Below, one piece after another: positions 60,603 through 64,000 of a stretch of 64,000 nt of DNA. The notes below the pieces were generated by a model. It did not search any database, was not told the origin of the DNA, and worked only from the letters and a program-made list of their open reading frames with translations. The translations under genes and the position numbers were made by a program. Each line of letters opens with the position of its first letter. Position 1 is the first letter of the stretch. Origin of the DNA: Leptospira wolbachii serovar Codice str. CDC (GTDB lineage: Bacteria; Spirochaetota; Leptospiria; Leptospirales; Leptospiraceae). The stretch covers positions 1,256,001 through 1,320,000 of the forward strand of contig NZ_AOGZ02000014.1 in assembly GCF_000332515.2 (NCBI RefSeq), written 5' to 3'.

Positions 60603-62521
60603 TCCCCACCGTTACCTCTAAACATATTATTCTGCAAATAGTTCCCAACTGATTTGTTTTTCCCTACACCTTGTTCCATGTAGAGAAAACGTTGTTTCAG
60701 TTTGGCTTCAAAACTAATGAGATGAGACTCATGTTCTTTGATTTTTTTATTATTTCCTGCGACACTTTCTTCAAGAAGTTTTACTTTGCTTGTGACAATT
60801 CCAGATGCATACTGGTTGTAAGGTTTCAGGATTTCTAATAAACGAATCCCAACACCTTCTTCCATCTTTGCATCGTTATTCGGGTCAGAGGCAAACAAAT
60901 CACGAACTCCATCCGGATTTTCAGAAAGAACAGATACAAGTCTTTCTTGGTCGATTTGTAATAGTCCATCTTGGATTTTTTCCCAGTTGGATCCCACAGC
61001 CCCAGTGGAGATTCCAATGTCTGTCAGAACTTTAAATCCATTGTCTTTCGGTGCCGGATAGTACGAGTTAGCTGTTGTTTTTAAAGATGCGATTAGTCTT
61101 TGGATCGAATTTTCACCGGCTAGGATTCCTGACTTAGATTTGTTATCCCAAAAATCCTTGGAGATATCTGCGGCTTTGGAATCATCACTTTCTTTTTTAT
61201 CAGAGATTCTTGCATTTTTTTCAACGGAAATCACTTCCTTTGAAAACTTCATAAGTTCGTTATAGGCATCCACCCATTCTTTGATGAGAGCAGAACCCTT
61301 AGCATGATCCACATGGATCTTTAAAGTCACAGGTTTTTCTGTGACTTTGTGAACATTAAAAGAAATTCCTTCTAAAACATCAGCGATGGCGTCGTTTGTT
61401 TCACGAGTGATTTCCACTCCATCAATTTTGATTTTAAGGTCTTTCCCTTCTTGTAATACCTTTAATGGCTCCGCCGTTCCCGGAGCCGGGGGAGTCACAA
61501 GAGTTACTGATTTGATAAGAACTGGTGTGGTCGCCGCATTTGATAGTATAATTGTTGTTAGATTTTTATCCGAAGCATAATCACCCGCAGGGAAAATATA
61601 TTTGGATTCCGTTTTGGTAATAGGAAGGAATTTATTACGGACACTACCCTCTTTTTCAAAACCAATCCCGAGCTCCATCACCGCAGGAGCTTCCCCAACA
61701 ATTTCGATTTCGACAAAAGCTCTTTCTTTAATTTCGGTCACAGCAATCGGGACTGCAAACGCAGTGTCTGCTTTAATCGAAATTCCTTCTTCGGTTTGGA
61801 CCAATTTCTCGGTTTCTGTTTCCGATTTTTTAAACTTTGTCGGTTCCCAGACTTTGGATTTGAGTATATCTAAGGATAATAATTGATTTGTGTTTTCAAG
61901 ACCCGCCTTGTTTTCCCCAACAAGACCTGCCAGTTTCAAAATTCCATTGGGATCCGAAAACTGGAGTTCATTTTTTTTACCGGTCTTTACGGAAGTTACG
62001 GTGAGAATGGAGGAGTCTTTATCAATTTTAATGAGAGATGTTTCGGCAAGACCACCGGCCATATTTTTAATGGCTTGTGTGAGTTCCGTGAGTCCCCCAC
62101 CAGGAAAGGTGACATTTTCTTTCGACTTTCCAGAGTAGATTGTAAAACTACCTTCTGGCAAACGAATGTCTGTATCGATCGCAACACCAGATAACTGGTG
62201 TTTGCTTGCCATTTCTGTGATCTCTAGAGCTCGGTTTCCCGACTTAGCAGCACGAGAGGCTTCACCTGTAATCACCCCTTCTTCGGAAGAAGAGACCGAT
62301 TTGGTAGCAAAAGGTGCGGTAAAGGAAACAAGGGCGCGCGTTTTGGTTTGGAGGTTTGTGGTCAGGTTTTTTACCTCACCCCAAATTTGCATTTGTGCTT
62401 TGGCATACTCGTTTTCCGTTTCCCAACGCCTGATGGGTCTACGCTCGAGTTCGACCAGTTTTTTAACGATATCGTTTGTATTTTGCCCGGTCATCAAACC
62501 CGGCATGGTGTATGCTGGCAT
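60599..62521 (-). CDS. fliD: Flagellar hook-associated protein 2 (filament cap)
   Basis: Caps the flagellar filament and guides flagellin assembly; in spirochaetes the filaments lie in the periplasm. The N-terminal FliD domain PGLMTGQNTNDIVKKLVELERRPI and its coiled coil are clear. A long variable central region (about 110-400) is followed by the FliD C-terminal domain with ALIKEWVDAYNELMKFSKE, LTDIGISTGAVGSNWEKIQDGLLQIDQERL and the final coiled coil LLEESVAGNNKKIKEHE. The 640 residues are longer than enterobacterial FliD, mostly in the middle. It is divergent from ppk1 with 91 bp between the starts, and overlaps the following gene by 4 bp. Confidence 0.92.
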   Translation of the reverse strand: MPAYTMPGLMTGQNTNDIVKKLVELERRPIRRWETENEYAKAQMQIWGEVKNLTTNLQTKTRALVSFTAPFATKSVSSSEEGVITGEASRAAKSGNRALEITEMASKHQLSGVAIDTDIRLPEGSFTIYSGKSKENVTFPGGGLTELTQAIKNMAGGLAETSLIKIDKDSSILTVTSVKTGKKNELQFSDPNGILKLAGLVGENKAGLENTNQLLSLDILKSKVWEPTKFKKSETETEKLVQTEEGISIKADTAFAVPIAVTEIKERAFVEIEIVGEAPAVMELGIGFEKEGSVRNKFLPITKTESKYIFPAGDYASDKNLTTIILSNAATTPVLIKSVTLVTPPAPGTAEPLKVLQEGKDLKIKIDGVEITRETNDAIADVLEGISFNVHKVTEKPVTLKIHVDHAKGSALIKEWVDAYNELMKFSKEVISVEKNARISDKKESDDSKAADISKDFWDNKSKSGILAGENSIQRLIASLKTTANSYYPAPKDNGFKVLTDIGISTGAVGSNWEKIQDGLLQIDQERLVSVLSENPDGVRDLFASDPNNDAKMEEGVGIRLLEILKPYNQYASGIVTSKVKLLEESVAGNNKKIKEHESHLISFEAKLKQRFLYMEQGVGKNKSVGNYLQNNMFRGNGGE

Positions 62522-62612
62522 ATCGTCTCAAATTCCTCTGAATCTAATGTCGTCGAATTCTACAAAAGGATTAGGAATTTACAGAATTTTTTCCTTCCCA
62601 AATCCTAGAATT

Positions 62613-64000
62613 ATGACTGCTAGCCCTACAGAAAAAATAGAACTGGGGAACCAAAATATCTTCTTCGACCGCGAACTTTCCTGGGTCGACTTCAACCACC
62701 GTGTCCTCGAAGAGTCCTTCGACAAAGAAAACCCTCTTCTCGAACGCCTTAAGTTTCTTTGTATCACAGAATCGAATTTAGACGAGTTTTTTATGGTCCG
62801 TGTGGCCGGACTTGTGAACCTAAAAAATGCAGGAATTGAAGAACGAAGCCTCAACGGAAAACGAACTTCCGAAACTGTTGCCGAACTTTATTCCAAAGTG
62901 GGAGAATTTGTCAAAGGACAATATGAATCCCTAAATGAGATCCTCATTGAACTGAAAACGAACAAAATTGTAGTTGTACAAGACCCAAGTGAACTTGCCG
63001 GTGATGATATCCAATTTGTAAAAAACTATTACAAACGAGAAGTGTCTTCTATTCTCACTCCTCTTGCGATTGATCCCTCCCATCCATTTCCTCATATTCT
63101 CAACCGAACGTTGAACCTCGGAATCACTTTGTATTCTGATGATGATAAAAACAAAGCAAAAGAACTTTTTGCGATCGTTCAGGTACCAAGTGTTCTTCCT
63201 CGTTTTTTACAATTACCACCGAACAAAGAATCGGATGTAAGAAGATACTTCCCATTAGAAGAAATCATTAAACTTCATTTAGGTGACCTTTTTTATGGAA
63301 TGAATGTAAAACAAATTCATACCTTTAAAATTGTTCGGGATGCAGATATCTCTATCAACGAAGAACAAAACATTGGTGACCTTCTTACCACGATGAAAAA
63401 CGAACTAAAAAATAGGATGTGGGGAGACGCCGTTCGTTTGGATGTCCATTCGGGTGCAGGTCATATCAAAGAACTATTACGTGGGCTTTTAGAGTTGGAA
63501 GAATACCAAGTGATGGAAATTCCCACCTTACTTAGTTTAAACGATATGATGTTTTTTCAGGGTTTAGAAAAAACAAGCCATCTGAAATATTCCTATCCCG
63601 TTCCTAAGTCTGGATTTGCTGCCAAAAAAAGTGAATCTATCTTTTCTGAAATTCGCAAAAACGACCACTTACTCCACCATCCTTACGAAAGTTTTAAATC
63701 CATTGAGGACATGTTAAAAATTGCAAGCCAAGACCCGAAGGTACTGGCCATTAAAATGACTTTGTACAGAACCTCTGGAGATTCCCCCATCATCCAATTT
63801 TTGGGAGAAGCAGCAGAGAATGGAAAACAAGTCACTGTACTTGTGGAACTCAAAGCAAGGTTTGATGAAGAAAGAAATATCCGTTGGGCAAAAAAATTAG
63901 AAGATAGCGGTGTCCACGTAGTGTATGGTGTGGTTGGTCTTAAAATCCATTGTAAGATGTTACTCATCGTACGCAGAGAAGATGATAAACTGAATCGTTA
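62613..64000 (+). CDS. ppk1: Polyphosphate kinase 1, cut by window edge
   Basis: Makes polyphosphate from ATP reversibly. About 462 residues are visible from ATG 62613. The N-terminal FFDRELSWVDFNHRVLEE is the family signature, and ITESNLDEFFMVRVAG follows. The active-site stretch has MTLYRTSGDSPII with the conserved Arg and LVELKARFDEERNIRWAKKLE. GVVGLKIHCKM has the autophosphorylated His in the HxK position, before the window ends. The C-terminal PLD-like half is missing only because of the edge. Upstream AAATCC is not a strong ribosome site, but the ATG fits the family start. Confidence 0.95.
   Translation, partial: MTASPTEKIELGNQNIFFDRELSWVDFNHRVLEESFDKENPLLERLKFLCITESNLDEFFMVRVAGLVNLKNAGIEERSLNGKRTSETVAELYSKVGEFVKGQYESLNEILIELKTNKIVVVQDPSELAGDDIQFVKNYYKREVSSILTPLAIDPSHPFPHILNRTLNLGITLYSDDDKNKAKELFAIVQVPSVLPRFLQLPPNKESDVRRYFPLEEIIKLHLGDLFYGMNVKQIHTFKIVRDADISINEEQNIGDLLTTMKNELKNRMWGDAVRLDVHSGAGHIKELLRGLLELEEYQVMEIPTLLSLNDMMFFQGLEKTSHLKYSYPVPKSGFAAKKSESIFSEIRKNDHLLHHPYESFKSIEDMLKIASQDPKVLAIKMTLYRTSGDSPIIQFLGEAAENGKQVTVLVELKARFDEERNIRWAKKLEDSGVHVVYGVVGLKIHCKMLLIVRREDDKLNR

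Overview
The window looks like a chromosomal segment of Leptospira, probably from the saprophytic clade. It is A+T-rich and dense with short-spaced or overlapping genes. It carries many lipoproteins with loose spirochaetal lipoboxes, DUF1554 lipoproteins of a kind known from Leptospira, a flagellar cap gene fliD, chemoreceptors and a large set of class III nucleotide cyclases. TTG is used often as a start codon. No rRNA, tRNA, CRISPR array, prophage or insertion sequence was seen. The genus is an inference from gene content, not from a marker gene.

Layout, left to right. 0-4.6 kb: a class A penicillin-binding protein (cut by the left edge), a ChaN-like lipoprotein and a glutathione peroxidase on the minus strand; then a nucleoside-phosphorylase-like protein and a spore-photoproduct-lyase-like radical SAM protein on the plus strand. 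4.6-16 kb: a cyclic-nucleotide region. A 1245-residue membrane receptor with a degenerate cyclase domain overlaps by 4 bp an intact cyclase. Further on, an operon encodes an M23 peptidase, an ankyrin protein and two single-domain cyclic-nucleotide-binding proteins. 16-20 kb: a compact minus-strand operon of AlkC-like glycosylase, two lipoproteins, an esterase and a short-chain dehydrogenase. 20-26 kb: a lactonase-like MBL protein facing a MarR regulator, an NMT1-histidine kinase fusion, and a PadR-controlled reductase/hydrolase operon with two matching operator-like palindromes.

26-32 kb: two paralogous DUF1554 lipoproteins, one broken by a 20-bp tandem duplication, an FMN reductase and a PAS chemoreceptor. 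32.7-36.1 kb: an FAD dehydrogenase and a thiamine-diphosphate enzyme split by a one-base slip in an A8 tract, followed by a Dus tRNA-modifying enzyme. 37-41 kb: a NarL-type response regulator, a YD-repeat-like lipoprotein and a histidine kinase with the same 7TM-DISM receptor module as the 4.6 kb cyclase. 41.7-43.6 kb: a DUF2721 protein and a lipoprotein pair. 43.8-44.1 kb: a G+C-rich, inverted-repeat-rich block without a gene. 44-50 kb: a 3-hydroxyacyl-CoA dehydrogenase/thiolase operon, OsmC and a second PAS chemoreceptor. 50-55 kb: a SpoIIE phosphatase, a GPH sugar transporter and a third cyclase. 55-64 kb: plsC, dapF, a methyltransferase, a HAD phosphatase, fliD with a conserved partner, and the start of ppk1.

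The main theme is signal transduction: three class III cyclases, two cyclic-nucleotide effectors, two histidine kinases, a response regulator, two chemoreceptors, a SpoIIE phosphatase and four transcription regulators. The features that most merit follow-up are the degenerate/intact cyclase pair and the two frameshifted genes, whose lesions can be located to the base.
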